A model generated the notes under the pieces. It was not told the origin of the DNA. It made no database searches and saw only the letters and a list, made by a program, of their open reading frames with translations. A stretch of DNA of 64,000 nt from an uncultured Verrucomicrobiota bacterium (lineage in GTDB: Bacteria > Verrucomicrobiota > Verrucomicrobiia > Opitutales > Intestinicryptomonadaceae): the NCBI GenBank assembly GCA_949283955.1, contig CASDUP010000031.1, positions 62,001 through 126,000 on the forward strand. Reading direction: 5' to 3'. A program made the translations under genes and the position numbers. Positions 53,151-60,536 of this stretch are shown in pieces (within the stretch, counting starts at the first letter, position 1; each line of letters starts with the position of its first letter).

Positions 53151-55289
53151 TTATACTCCGATATTCAAAAGCGAACCGACCTGGTACGCCAAAAAAGTCA
53201 GCGAATATGCCAAGAAGAAAAGTCCAGCCGCCTCCGCAAGCATCCATTTCCAAGAATTAAGCTCTCTCTTAATCACCGCCAAGGTTGCGAAACACGGAAC
53301 CGACATCAGACAAAACAGCATTATGCAAAATCCCTGCAGCGGAGTGTAGTTTTCAGCGAGTTTTTGCCTAAGGGGAACCGACTCCTCGTCCGCCTCTCCC
53401 TCCGCATAAAGTATTCCCAGCTGGGATACGAAAACTTCTTTGGCCGCGAGCGAACCTATGCTTGCCGTCGTCAGCTTCCAATCAAATCCGATGGGCTTGA
53501 AAACAGGCTCCAAAAATTTCCCCACTCTACCCGACACCGTATATTCAAGAATTTCCGCGTTCTTCTCATTTTCGAGCGCCGCAATGCGCTCCTCGGCCTT
53601 CTCCTTGTCGGGTTCCGATTTTTCGACCTCTGAAATCAAAGCGGAATAATCTTTCGAAAACGAAGCCTTTTCCGGAAGAGTGTTCGCCAAAAACAGGATT
53701 ATGGAAGTGGCCAAAATTATGGTTCCGGCCTTGTGGAGATAGAGCTTGCTCCTGTCCCACATGTGAAGCAAAAGGCTCTTGAGGGTGGGAAGCCTGTAGG
53801 GTGGAAGCTCCATTAGATAGACTTCTCCATCTCCCTTAAAAATCGTTCCCTTCAATATTCTCGCAGCCGCAAGCGCCACTACCACTCCTATAAGATACAT
53901 CACCCACATCATCATCGCCTGATATTTCGCGGCAAAAAACGCCGGAATTATCAGCGCATATATTGGTAGCCTCGCGCTGCAACTCATGAGCGGAAGTATC
54001 ATAATGGTTGCCTTCCTGTCTTTTTCAGACTCTATGCAACGAGTCGCCATTATCGCCGGAACATTGCAGCCAAAACCCAAAATAAGGGGTACAAAAGACC
54101 TTCCTTGAAGGCCTACTTTCCTCATTACGCCGTCCATTACAAAGGCCGCCCTGGACATGTATCCGCTGTCTTCGAGAACGGCTATTGCAAGAAATAGGAA
54201 GAGTATGTTTGGCAAAAACACAAGAACTCCTCCCACTCCGCCGATTACACCGTCCGTAACGAGAGTCTTTAAATACGGAAGCGATTCCGCTGGCCACGCG
54301 CCCTTCACAAAATCGGAAAGCCATGCAAACCCCTCCTCTATCCAATCCATGAAAGGCTGGGCGCAAGTGAATGTAAACCAAAATGTGGCGTAAATTATAG
54401 CTAGAAATATGGGAAGACCGAGAAGCTTGTTTGTCATTACCGAGTCTATCTTGTCGGATATTTCGCGGCGCTTCTCGTGGGTCATGGATATGGAATCCCT
54501 GCACGCCCCAGACAACATTGCATAGCGCCTGTCGGCCATAAACGAATCGGCGTCTATTGCGTGGATGTCGGAAAGATGTTTTATTTGGGACTCGGCTTCG
54601 GGAATGGCGGGGGAAAGCTCCGGAATTCGCATGGCGCAAGAGTCCCTTTCGAGCAGTTTTATGGCGAAAAATCTCGAGGGAATATGGGAGTATTTTTTAA
54701 TTCCTAGAGAGTCTATTTTTTCCGCCACTGCTGCTATGGACTCGTCGACGTCGGCCCCATAGGTGAGCATGGGAACCCCGTGCCCGTCCAAATTTTCAAG
54801 GAGTTTGGCGATCTTAGACCTCAGTTCCACTATTCCGTCGGAAGTTCTGCCTACGGTCCTTGCTATGGGAGAACCAAAGTATCTCTCCAGCTTTTCTGTG
54901 TCGAATTTTAGACCGCGCTTTCTGGCGTCGTCGCTCATATTGAACACCAAAAGCATGGGTATGTGGAGTTCGGCAAGCTGGGTGGTAAGGTAAAGGCTTC
55001 TTCGCGGTATGGACGAATCTATAACGTTCAGAATCATATCCACTCCGCTTCGAGTGAGCTCCCTGAAGGCAACCTCCTCCTCCGGAGAACTGGACGAAAG
55101 CGAATATACACCCGGCAAGTCCAGAAGCTCTATTTCATTTCCATCGACGAAAAAAGTCCCCGACTTGCTCTCCACCGTAACTCCCGGATAATTTCCGACG
55201 TGTTGGCGAGCTCCAGTAAGCGCATTGAATATGGTCGTCTTTCCGCAGTTTGGATTTCCCGCCAGAGCTATTTTAAAACGCCTACCCAT
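53151..55289 (-). CDS. feoB: Ferrous iron transporter FeoB
   Basis: 712 residues. N-terminal G-domain: GNPNCGKTTIFNALTG (G1), LLDLPGVYSLS (G3) and LLVFNMSDDARKRG, where the usual NxxD (G4) reads NMSD. The G-domain is followed by a small GDI-like helical part (about 170-260), then FeoB gates with RAAFVMDGVMRKVGLQGRSFVPLILGFGCNVPAIMATR and the second Cys-containing gate with AKEVFVSQLGILY, and about eleven membrane spans. It imports Fe2+. Its start abuts the feoA stop directly. Confidence 0.96.
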   Translation of the reverse strand: MGRRFKIALAGNPNCGKTTIFNALTGARQHVGNYPGVTVESKSGTFFVDGNEIELLDLPGVYSLSSSSPEEEVAFRELTRSGVDMILNVIDSSIPRRSLYLTTQLAELHIPMLLVFNMSDDARKRGLKFDTEKLERYFGSPIARTVGRTSDGIVELRSKIAKLLENLDGHGVPMLTYGADVDESIAAVAEKIDSLGIKKYSHIPSRFFAIKLLERDSCAMRIPELSPAIPEAESQIKHLSDIHAIDADSFMADRRYAMLSGACRDSISMTHEKRREISDKIDSVMTNKLLGLPIFLAIIYATFWFTFTCAQPFMDWIEEGFAWLSDFVKGAWPAESLPYLKTLVTDGVIGGVGGVLVFLPNILFLFLAIAVLEDSGYMSRAAFVMDGVMRKVGLQGRSFVPLILGFGCNVPAIMATRCIESEKDRKATIMILPLMSCSARLPIYALIIPAFFAAKYQAMMMWVMYLIGVVVALAAARILKGTIFKGDGEVYLMELPPYRLPTLKSLLLHMWDRSKLYLHKAGTIILATSIILFLANTLPEKASFSKDYSALISEVEKSEPDKEKAEERIAALENEKNAEILEYTVSGRVGKFLEPVFKPIGFDWKLTTASIGSLAAKEVFVSQLGILYAEGEADEESVPLRQKLAENYTPLQGFCIMLFCLMSVPCFATLAVIKRELNSWKWMLAEAAGLFFLAYSLTFLAYQVGSLLNIGV

Positions 55290-55568
55290 TTATTTTTCCT
55301 TTCCAACGACTATGCTTTTTGCGTCGTCCCTATGTATGGCTATGCTCGTCTCCATTATTTTCACGCGCAACAGTCCTCCAAAAGGAGCTTTGCCCTCCAC
55401 CATGAGTTTCGTTCCCGGAACAAGTCCAACGTCCGCGAATTTTTTTCCCCCTCTTGAGTTGGGCAAAACCTTCCGTATGGTGGCGATCGTTCCCACGGGA
55501 AGATCCGACAACAACCTCTCTTTGCCAGCATCGGCAAGTTTAACTTCAGTTTGTTTTGAATTTTTCAT
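55290..55568 (-). CDS. feoA: FeoA, SH3-like partner of FeoB
   Basis: 92 residues from MKNSKQTEV, ribosome-binding site AGAGGAAAA. SDLPVGTIATIRKVLPNSRGGKKFADVGLVPGTKLMVEGKAPFGGLLRVKIMETSIAIHRDDAKSI is the complete FeoA fold (about 20-88). It is first in feoA-feoB-Cys-rich and follows the dtxR-like gene by 118 bp. An inverted repeat overlaps its promoter. Confidence 0.93.
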   Translation of the reverse strand: MKNSKQTEVKLADAGKERLLSDLPVGTIATIRKVLPNSRGGKKFADVGLVPGTKLMVEGKAPFGGLLRVKIMETSIAIHRDDAKSIVVGKEK

Positions 55569-55628
55569 TTTTCCTCTAGCTTCTATCTCGAACAAAAACT
55601 CTTTTGGCCGAAACCCGCCCTGCTTGTT

Positions 55629-55648
55629 AAGTTAGTGTACGCTAACTT
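55629..55648 (-). promoter_or_regulatory. Likely DtxR-type operator over the feoA promoter
   Basis: Inverted repeat AAGTTAG-n6-CTAACTT (minus strand AAGTTAGCGTACACTAACTT). A TTGGTT -35 (complement of 55658-55663) and, after 18 bp, TACACT -10 (55639-55634) place the repeat on the -10. The half-site is similar in style to known DtxR-type boxes (TTAGGTTAG). Probable Fe-dependent repression of the feo genes. Confidence 0.65.
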
Positions 55649-55686
55649 TTAGGGTAGAACCAATCTCTCTTAAAAAATTAACCCTA

Positions 55687-56172
55687 TCAATTCTTCTTAG
55701 CCTTTCTCGATTTCTTTGTGCATGAGACACCCTTTATAGGGCAATAGTCGTCCGACGACTCGAACGCCCTCTTCATTGCGAGTGCGTCGCCTATCTCGTC
55801 TATCAGCTCCGCCAGCTTCAGCGCTATGTTTGCCCCTATTGCATGCTCCATTTTGCATGCCGCCTTCGAAGCCTCGCCCGGCGAAACCCCCAAAGTTTGC
55901 GTCAAAAACTTTATTAGAAGCTTGTGCTTTTCGTAAGTTTTCTCGGCTATGTCTTTGCCGCTTTTCGTGAGGACGACCGGGCGGTATTTTTCGTAAATTA
56001 TAAGGCCCTTTTCCCCCAGTTTGGACAGGGCGTTGGAAACCGTTGCTTTGGAAACCCCGTGGGCCTTTGCTATGTCGACGAGACGGGCCGCCTCGCCCTG
56101 CGAGGAAAGGCGAAGTATGGTTTCGAGATAATCCTCTTTGGATTCGCTCAGTTTGTTGCTATCAAAAGCCAT
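55687..56172 (-). CDS. DtxR/MntR-family metal-dependent regulator
   Basis: 161 residues. Winged helix: ESKEDYLETILRLSSQGEAARLVDIAKAHGVSKATVSNALSKLGEKGLIIYEKY (about 10-64). The dimerisation and metal domain has the family's HKLLIKFLTQTLGVSPGEASKAACKMEHAI with Cys-Lys-Met-Glu-His (metal-1/2 ligands CxMEH). No SH3 domain is present, so it is the short MntR/IdeR-like form. The Lys/Arg-rich C-terminal tail with CTKKSRKAKKN is unusual. It sits directly upstream of feoA on the same strand, so Fe2+ is the likely co-repressor. Confidence 0.9.
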   Translation of the reverse strand: MAFDSNKLSESKEDYLETILRLSSQGEAARLVDIAKAHGVSKATVSNALSKLGEKGLIIYEKYRPVVLTKSGKDIAEKTYEKHKLLIKFLTQTLGVSPGEASKAACKMEHAIGANIALKLAELIDEIGDALAMKRAFESSDDYCPIKGVSCTKKSRKAKKN

Positions 56173-56227
56173 TGTCCAGCCATTGAGGACAAAATATTTC
56201 GAAAGTCAACAAAAAAGTTTCATCAAT

Positions 56228-56237
56228 CTAACTTTTA
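56228..56237. promoter_or_regulatory. Half-site CTAACTTTTA upstream of the dtxR-like gene
   Basis: CTAACTTTTA, identical to one arm of the feoA operator plus its three flanking bases (55642-55651), lies 56 bp upstream of the dtxR-like start in the divergent region. It may mark autoregulation, but a full dyad is not seen. Confidence 0.4.
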
Positions 56238-56321
56238 TTTTTTAGAAATCTCCGCGCGAGAGTTTCCGCCTGCAAAAACGTGTTGACTGAAGGCAAAAAC
56301 GAGTGTTTCGTCGGGCGGAGC

Positions 56322-57026
56322 ATGACTTCAAAGTATATCGACATAAAGGAAGAGGCGTGCGAGGCAAACAAGATGCTTCCCGCTTCGGGATTGGTGGAAA
56401 TGACGTTCGGGAACGTTGGTATTTTCGATTCCGAATTCTCGGTTTTCGCGATAAAGCCGAGCGGAGTTCCCTATGAAAAGCTCTCTCCAAAAGGTATGGT
56501 GGTAGTGGATCTTGACGGCAGGGTCGTGGAAGGCAAACTCCGCCCTTCGAGCGACACTCCGACTTACGTCGAGCTTTTCAAGGCATTCTCGCCCAAAGCG
56601 GTGGTCCACACCCACTCGAAATACGCCACGGCTTTCGCCCAAGCCCTCGTTCCGATACCGGCGTTTGGAACGACCCATTCCGATTATTTTTACGGGGACG
56701 TTCCCGTGACCAGAAAAATGACATCTGGGGAAATAGCTGGGGAGTACGAGAAAAACACCGGTCTTGCAATAGTGGAGCGCTTTAAAAAGGGACGCATCAA
56801 TCCCGAAGAAATGAAAGCCGTTTTGGTGGCAAGACACGCTCCGTTTGTATGGGGGGATTCCGGCAAGAAAGCGGTCGAAAATGCTAAAGCCCTCGAAATA
56901 TGCGCCGAAATGGCCCTCGCCACAATCGCATTAAACCCCAAAGCCGGCTCCATCGAGAAGGCGCTTTTAAAAAGGCACTATTTTAGAAAGCACGGAGCGA
57001 AAGCCTACTACGGGCAAAACGGCTAA
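56322..57026 (+). CDS. araD: L-ribulose-5-phosphate 4-epimerase-like class II aldolase
   Basis: 234 residues from MTSKYIDIKEEACEANKMLP; the ribosome-binding site GGCGGAG precedes it. MTFGNVGIF, IKPSGVPYEKLSPKGMVVVDLDG and VEGKLRPSSDTPTYVELFKAFSPKAVVHTHSKYATAFAQA form the class II active site with the zinc histidines HTH, and the third His is in LVARHAPFVWGDSG. GTTHSDYFYGDVPVTR is the epimerase-type loop. The size matches AraD/UlaF. It interconverts L-ribulose-5-P and D-xylulose-5-P. It is a single gene, divergent from the dtxR-like gene. Confidence 0.88.
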   Translation: MTSKYIDIKEEACEANKMLPASGLVEMTFGNVGIFDSEFSVFAIKPSGVPYEKLSPKGMVVVDLDGRVVEGKLRPSSDTPTYVELFKAFSPKAVVHTHSKYATAFAQALVPIPAFGTTHSDYFYGDVPVTRKMTSGEIAGEYEKNTGLAIVERFKKGRINPEEMKAVLVARHAPFVWGDSGKKAVENAKALEICAEMALATIALNPKAGSIEKALLKRHYFRKHGAKAYYGQNG

Positions 57027-57371
57027 AAAAGGGTTTTATGGAAAACTTCTCCGCAAGAAGAAATTAAATAGAGCAAGCGGCAGATTGATTTTTCCCCGCT
57101 TCATGAAAAAGGCGCAAAAGGGCAAAAAACTTTTGACCAGAAATAACGCAACCGAAGAAAAAGCAGCCGGATAAATCTAAAAACACCCGCGCTCCACATA
57201 GCCGAAAAAATTTTCGCCAACTTTGCGCACTCTCCGCCGCAAAGGCTAAATGCGGTACGCTTATGCGAAGGCGTGCCATTTCGCCGATGTAAATCGGCTC
57301 AACAGGCAAAATTTTCTCCGGCATTCCGCAACAAAGCGGGAAAAGCTTTGTTTTTCCAAAACCGAAAAATT
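57027..57371. other. Intergenic stretch with a possible terminator
   Basis: About 345 bp between convergent araD-like and tonB-like genes with no supported gene. Apart from the hairpin at 57330-57356, I see nothing. Confidence 0.4.
57330..57356 (+). terminator. Hairpin with T run, plus strand
   Basis: AACAAAGC / GCTTTGTT with a seven-base loop followed by T5, in the gap between convergent araD-like and tonB-like genes. It is 300 bp from the araD stop, so its partner gene is not certain. Confidence 0.5.
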
Positions 57372-58139
57372 TTAATCTGCCACAAACTTCACCTTCACCT
57401 CATGCGACAACTTGTCCGGGGGAGGCACAAGACTCAACGACGAAACCGCCGCAACCGCCGAAGAATCGAATGCCGACACTCCGCTGGACTGCACGATTCT
57501 CACTCCGCTCACGCTCCCTGTTTTTGAAACTCTAAAAGCCACCACCGCCGCCGTTCCCGATGGCGATGCGTCCGGAATAACCCAGTTTTGTTTTGCGAGC
57601 TTGTTTATGTAGGAGACATAAGCCGAAAGGGCGTCAACCATGCGGGAACTGTTTCCCGCAAGACCGTCTATTTGGTAGTCGCTTGTTTTTATTCTGTCCA
57701 AATTTCTCGTGCTCGACCCTATTTTCGGAACTCTTACCGGGCGGTTTTTCCTTGGGCGAGAAACCTGGGGAATTCTGGGATTTGTCTTTTTGAAATCTTT
57801 GAAGGTGATTTTTTCAGGCACAGGCTTGGGTTTCGGGACAGGCTTTGGAGTGGGGGGAGGATCCTCTATTTTTTCTATCGGCTTTAGAGGCTCGATTTCT
57901 TTTACGTCGATGGGCTCCAAATTTTCCGTCACGTCCTCCACAGTCTCTTGAGGTGAATCGGGAACGGCGGCGGAGGGAGCTGGAGGTTCCACCATCTCAA
58001 AGGGCTTTTCGTTCTTCAAGTCGTCCGAAGCAAACAAAAGCCCGACGTACGCAAACAGAACGCAGCCGAGCGCCACGCTCAGATGCAAAGCAAGCGAATA
58101 ATAAAATCCCGCCCTTGTGTTGTCCTCTCTATTCGCCAT
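57372..58139 (-). CDS. tonB: TonB-like energy transducer
   Basis: 255 residues. One N-terminal membrane span (about 14-36), then a Pro/Glu/Lys-rich periplasmic spacer (PPAPSAAVPDSP, PPPTPKPVPKPKPVPEK), then a TonB/TolA C-terminal domain with WVIPDASPSGTAAVVAFRVSKTGSVSGVRIVQSSGVSAFDSSAVAAVSSLS (about 190-245). It passes the energy of the ExbBD motor to outer-membrane proteins. It follows exbD by 7 bp. The tail lacks the YP motif usual in classical TonB, so a TolA-like role cannot be ruled out. Confidence 0.82.
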   Translation of the reverse strand: MANREDNTRAGFYYSLALHLSVALGCVLFAYVGLLFASDDLKNEKPFEMVEPPAPSAAVPDSPQETVEDVTENLEPIDVKEIEPLKPIEKIEDPPPTPKPVPKPKPVPEKITFKDFKKTNPRIPQVSRPRKNRPVRVPKIGSSTRNLDRIKTSDYQIDGLAGNSSRMVDALSAYVSYINKLAKQNWVIPDASPSGTAAVVAFRVSKTGSVSGVRIVQSSGVSAFDSSAVAAVSSLSLVPPPDKLSHEVKVKFVAD

Positions 58140-58146
58140 CTCGAGA

Positions 58147-58563
58147 CTATTTCACGCGCGTGTCCAAATGAAGTTTCGTAAGATTGTTCCTCTTTATCGC
58201 GTCTATTACGTCTATCACAATTTGGTATTTGAGCGAGGCGTCCGCCCTGAGACTTATAGCCGGCGGATCGGGCTGGGCTGCAAGCGAAACCAAAAGCGAA
58301 TTCAACTCCACCAAATCCACTTTTTGTTTTCCCCAAAAAATTGCCCCGGATCCATCGACGGAAATCGCCTGAAATTTTACGTCCGGACGAGAAAGCGAAG
58401 AGCTCTTGTCCTGCTCCGGAAGATTTATGGGTATGGTCTGCTCCAGCAGGGGAGTAGTTATCATGAAGATTATCAAAAGAGAAAAAGCCAAGTCCAAAAG
58501 CGGAGTGACATTCAGCTCCGTAAGAGCGTCCAAAGACTGCTTTCTTTTAAACGTTCGGGCCAT
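58147..58563 (-). CDS. exbD: ExbD/TolR-family proton-channel protein
   Basis: 138 residues with a single membrane span near the start: NVTPLLDLAFSLLIIFMITTPLL, with the essential Asp (LLD) of the family. A periplasmic domain with ISLRADASLKYQIVIDVIDAIKRNNLTKLHLDTRVK ends the protein. It works with the ExbB/TolQ-like protein just upstream. Confidence 0.92.
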   Translation of the reverse strand: MARTFKRKQSLDALTELNVTPLLDLAFSLLIIFMITTPLLEQTIPINLPEQDKSSSLSRPDVKFQAISVDGSGAIFWGKQKVDLVELNSLLVSLAAQPDPPAISLRADASLKYQIVIDVIDAIKRNNLTKLHLDTRVK

Positions 58564-58586
58564 CGTTTGTTCCTTCCGCGCGGCAA

Positions 58587-59474
58587 TTACTTATCGTCGT
58601 CATCGTCGTTCAATGAGAACTTCACTACCTTTTTTGGAAAGGCCTTCTCCGTATCGGAACGGATATCGGGCTCAGCGGTTCGGGCGAAATTTGGCCGCGT
58701 GATGTCGAGCCCAGCATCGCAATCTGAAGCGGAGTTTGCGCTAGCCGCATCGCGCTTGCCCATAGCAGCCTCGCGCGATTCCAGCTCTATTTTGTCCGCG
58801 AGGGAACTCGCATAATTTTCCATGGCTGTCACCATTCCGCGAGAGGTAGAAAGCAAAAAATTGTATCCGAAAACCGAGGGAATAGCCACTATCAGCCCGG
58901 CTACCGTTGTAAGAAGCGCTCCCGAAACGCCCGGAGCCAACATCTGCAAGGTCACGCTCGCCTGCATTCCCACCGCGCCGAAACTGTCCATCACTCCCCA
59001 CACGGTTCCCAGCAATCCCAGAAAGGGAGCCCCGCTTACTATCGAGCCGAGCATGACCATTTTCGACTCATACTTTATGGTCTGCTTATTTAAGGCTCTC
59101 TGAATGGCGTTTTCGACGTGCCCCATTCTTATGGGTATGGATTCCCTCGTCTCCCCCATCTCTGCGGATCTTGCCCACGAGGCCGCCGCCTCTTTTAATA
59201 TGGCGGCATACGGGCCCTCCAATCCCCTGTCGGCAGCAGCCATAAACACCGACGAACTGCGGGCGATTTTCGACTCTGTCTTTCTGTTGGAATCTTCGAG
59301 AGCGCACAGATCGGAATATTTTCCTATCATAACCGTCCACGCCCACACGCTGAATACACCGAGCACAACCACTATGATTTTGCCGGCCAAATTCGAGTCC
59401 ATAAAGGCGTCCACCACGCCGCTGCCCAACACGGTATTTTGGACAAAACCGTTAAAAAAATCCGCGAAATACAT
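58587..59474 (-). CDS. exbB: ExbB/TolQ-family motor protein with acidic tail
   Basis: 295 residues, longer than the usual 230-250. An N-terminal span (about 31-50), then a cytoplasmic loop with the ALNKQTIKYESKMVMLGSIVSGAPFLGLLGTVWGVMDSF segment (TM2) and SGALLTTVAGLIVAIPSVFGYNFL (TM3), which carry the conserved pore residues. The final 60 residues (AAMGKRDAASANSASDC ... SLNDDDDDK) form a Ser/Asp-rich cytoplasmic tail absent from model ExbB. It is first of three in exbB-exbD-tonB. Confidence 0.9.
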   Translation of the reverse strand: MYFADFFNGFVQNTVLGSGVVDAFMDSNLAGKIIVVVLGVFSVWAWTVMIGKYSDLCALEDSNRKTESKIARSSSVFMAAADRGLEGPYAAILKEAAASWARSAEMGETRESIPIRMGHVENAIQRALNKQTIKYESKMVMLGSIVSGAPFLGLLGTVWGVMDSFGAVGMQASVTLQMLAPGVSGALLTTVAGLIVAIPSVFGYNFLLSTSRGMVTAMENYASSLADKIELESREAAMGKRDAASANSASDCDAGLDITRPNFARTAEPDIRSDTEKAFPKKVVKFSLNDDDDDK

Positions 59475-59546
59475 GCGCGAAATAAAACATCACTTTTGAA
59501 AAAATCCAAATGTTTTTTGATTTAAAAGTACAAAAAAAAAATTATC

Positions 59547-60536
59547 ATGCTTGGCATGTTTAGGAAAGATGGAGATATGATGCTTTTCGGACTTTCGCCG
59601 AGCGAACGTTCGTTTCGCGGAATATGGCTTTTTTTGGCCATTTACGTAGGGTCCACCATTTTCGCCGCGGTTTTAACTCCGCCTGTTTACTGGATGGTAG
59701 AGTTTGGAATCGAAACTTTCCCCGATAACCGCTTCGCGGCTTGGCTTTCCAAGTACGAAACAGACGTGTACTTCGACAGATTGAGATGGATAGGAATCAT
59801 CATAGGAATCCCGTGGGTGATGTCAAAATGCGGCTTGTTTAGCCTAAAGAGGCTCGGAATTGGCGCCTCCCGGGAAAGGATTTCCACTTTTCTAAGATGT
59901 TTCGGGGGAGGGGCGGCCATAGCCATTTTCATATTTTCCCTGCAGGTAGCGTTCACAAAAGTCTCATACGACGGGCCCGAGTCGAGCTTTGCCCACATAC
60001 TCGTGGGGGCGCTTCTGTCCGGGTTGATAATAGGGTTTCTGGAGGAGCTGATTTTTCGGGGGCTGATAATGCGCTGCTTCTACACGGCTATGGGAGCAAT
60101 ACCCGCCGTAATATTGAGTTCCGCGTTTTTTGCCTACAAGCATTTCAAGGTTCCGAACTCCATTTGGGACAATATTCCGGGAGGCAGATTTTCGGCAGAA
60201 TGGAACACGGGATTTTACATTGCCTATTACGACACGATAGGAATTTCCGTGGATTTTAATTTGATGGTATTTTTGTCGCTGTTCATGTTCGGGGCGGTTC
60301 TGTGCGTATTGTACTTAAAAACAAAAACGCTTATGGCTCCTATGGGACTCCATGCGGGAATAGTAGCCTCCATAGTCTCCTACAGAAAAATTTTTACAAT
60401 TTCCGACGATCCCAACAGGGAAATATTCGGCAATGCCGGAATGACGAACGGATACGTTGCGCTCGCAATTCTCACAATTATTTTTGCTGTTTTGGTTTTT
60501 AAAAAATGGGGAACGAAAGAGTCCGCAGAAAGATAG
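59547..60536 (+). CDS. CPBP-family intramembrane metalloprotease
   Basis: 329 residues; ATGs at 59547, 59556, 59577 and 59580 are all possible, and GGAGAT precedes the last two. About eight membrane spans. The abortive infection/CAAX-type motifs are present: GFLEELIFRGLIMRC (EExxxR), AFFAYKHF (motif 2 His) and MGLHAG (motif 3 His). Family members cleave membrane-bound peptides, including bacteriocin-immunity types. The U32 gene overlaps its 3' end by 31 bp. Confidence 0.85.
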   Translation: MLGMFRKDGDMMLFGLSPSERSFRGIWLFLAIYVGSTIFAAVLTPPVYWMVEFGIETFPDNRFAAWLSKYETDVYFDRLRWIGIIIGIPWVMSKCGLFSLKRLGIGASRERISTFLRCFGGGAAIAIFIFSLQVAFTKVSYDGPESSFAHILVGALLSGLIIGFLEELIFRGLIMRCFYTAMGAIPAVILSSAFFAYKHFKVPNSIWDNIPGGRFSAEWNTGFYIAYYDTIGISVDFNLMVFLSLFMFGAVLCVLYLKTKTLMAPMGLHAGIVASIVSYRKIFTISDDPNREIFGNAGMTNGYVALAILTIIFAVLVFKKWGTKESAER

